A stretch of 64,000 nt of DNA from Drosophila pseudoobscura (Eukaryota; Arthropoda; Insecta; Diptera; Drosophilidae), in the NCBI RefSeq assembly GCF_009870125.1, contig NC_046679.1:19096001-19160000 (forward strand). Direction: 5' to 3'. The notes beneath the pieces are model-generated. The model searched no databases and was not told the DNA's origin. It saw only the letters and a list, made by a program, of their open reading frames with translations. Each line of letters starts with the position of its first letter. Position 1 is the first letter of the stretch. A program made the translations under genes and the position numbers. Shown in pieces: positions 62,880-64,000 of the stretch.

Positions 62880-64000
62880 ATGTTGCGGAATCTGAATCCC
62901 CTAAAATTGTGCAACGGTACGCGGTTGTCCGTAAAAAAAACTGATGAGTTTTTGAGTTTTCAAATTCTGGGTGTCACGATTCCTTTTCCACCATAGCATA
63001 CGACCTAACACACAGAAACTGAAATAGAATATATGTACAATGCATTCAGAAGCAAAAAAAAAGGCCAAAGACCTTTTCATAGAAAACAAAAGATTTGCTA
63101 AGGATCCTTCCCATAAAGATCAGATTAATGTGTAATAACACTCGGCAAGGGTACAAAACACATGTAACACCATTGATTACGACATAAGAAAATATATAAA
63201 TGTATTGAATATTTACGTTTGTTAAAAAAACTAGTATTCCGCAAGAAAATATTTGGCAGAAGAGACGGCTGGATGGAAAATGGACTACTTAAAGTAGATG
63301 TTTTCCAAGTTTGACAAATCGTTCTTATCGACGCCAGATTCATTTTATAAATTACAATATAGATAGATGTGTTGAATCGGGCACTAGTGATGCTTTTAGA
63401 ATTGTGCGATAGTTCGCTGGATGTTTTCGAATATCGATACATTGTTTCAGAGACAGAGGATTTCCAAGTCTAAAAAATTCATTAAGGGCACTTGAGAGAT
63501 AAATGCAAAACAAATGTCCTTACAAGATGCCTCCAGCCACAAAATCACACACTAAAAATATATATCAAATTCTTTATAATTATTGGAATTGTTTATAAAC
63601 TCCCTCAAATCCACAGTATTTTTATGCCAGATGTTTATAGTCTGTTTTTACATATCTGCAGTCCATTTCGACATGTGTGTATTGTTCGTTTTTTTAATGT
63701 CTGCAACATATTATTCAATTCCAAGCTATCACACTCACTCGGAGGCTTTTGGGATTTTAAGTGAATCCGGCATTATTGGTTGCGCCAATTCGATCTTTGA
63801 AATCTGACGCCAAATTCGTAATTTTGACCCCGAAGGCCCCAGAGTGATGACACATTATATACCCGATCAACAAGTATATTTCAAAATTTTCATAACGTTC
63901 ATTCTACATATATGGATTGTTTAATTATATTTAATGATATAGCCAATTTACTAATTTAAAATTGTGAAAATTTCACTATTCAGACCAAAACTTTGTAATA
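62880..64000. other. AT-rich end of window
   Basis: No gene recognised. A short 'SLGGFWDF' reading at about 63.74 kb may be another BEL/Pao integrase scrap. Confidence 0.35.

Overview
This window looks like pericentromeric heterochromatin of a Drosophila species. The reasons are one very long gene whose exons are scattered among transposon wrecks, the DINE-1/INE-1 type Helitron tail (a diverged 'tactttatggggtcggaaac' segment and an end near 'gagtatcgggtata') recurring about ten times on both strands, many degenerate Ty3/gypsy, BEL/Pao and jockey/LOA-clade fragments, and the fly genes casein kinase 2 alpha and mRpS5. I cannot fix the species from sequence alone; the DINE-1 copies differ from the D. 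melanogaster form I know.

Layout. From 2.7 to 38.5 kb, on the minus strand, lies a giant unconventional myosin gene. I could place 20 exons (about 2,080 codons) by canonical splice sites, reading-phase continuity and homology: motor domain (38.5-22.5 kb), an IQ-like neck and charged linker (22.5-19.5 kb), a proline-rich linker, then MyTH4-FERM-MyTH4-FERM with no SH3 domain between the two modules. This is the class XXII-like arrangement, and the likely Drosophila gene is Myo81F. The first and last coding exons were not found, and one junction (exons 17/18) has a phase conflict, so a micro-exon may be missing. The introns carry a 3.4-kb LTR element with two identical 480-bp LTRs and a 4-bp target duplication (5257-8665), an errantivirus env relic (1.7-2.3 kb), BEL/Pao integrase scraps, LINE fragments and a gypsy pol block (30.6-33.6 kb).

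From 38.7 to 51.5 kb there is almost only repeat DNA: a degenerate BEL/Pao element (39.3-42.4 kb, minus), a 5'-truncated jockey-clade LINE joined to it (42.4-44.1 kb, plus), a DINE-1 copy (44.2-45.1 kb), an apparently undescribed terminal-inverted-repeat element (46.5-47.95 kb) and a LOA-clade LINE relic (48.3-49.8 kb).

Two compact housekeeping genes follow on the minus strand: CkIIalpha (51.6-52.6 kb, intact 336-codon reading frame in one exon) and mRpS5 (59.6-60.7 kb, the large exon; leader exon unresolved). Around and between them are DINE-1 copies, BEL/Pao fragments, a 260-bp tandem duplication and a pair of inverted 0.32-kb repeats (53.7 and 62.0 kb) that bracket mRpS5. The three host genes share no pathway; what they share is residence in repeat-rich chromatin. 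I saw no RNA genes, CRISPR array or bacterial-type signals.
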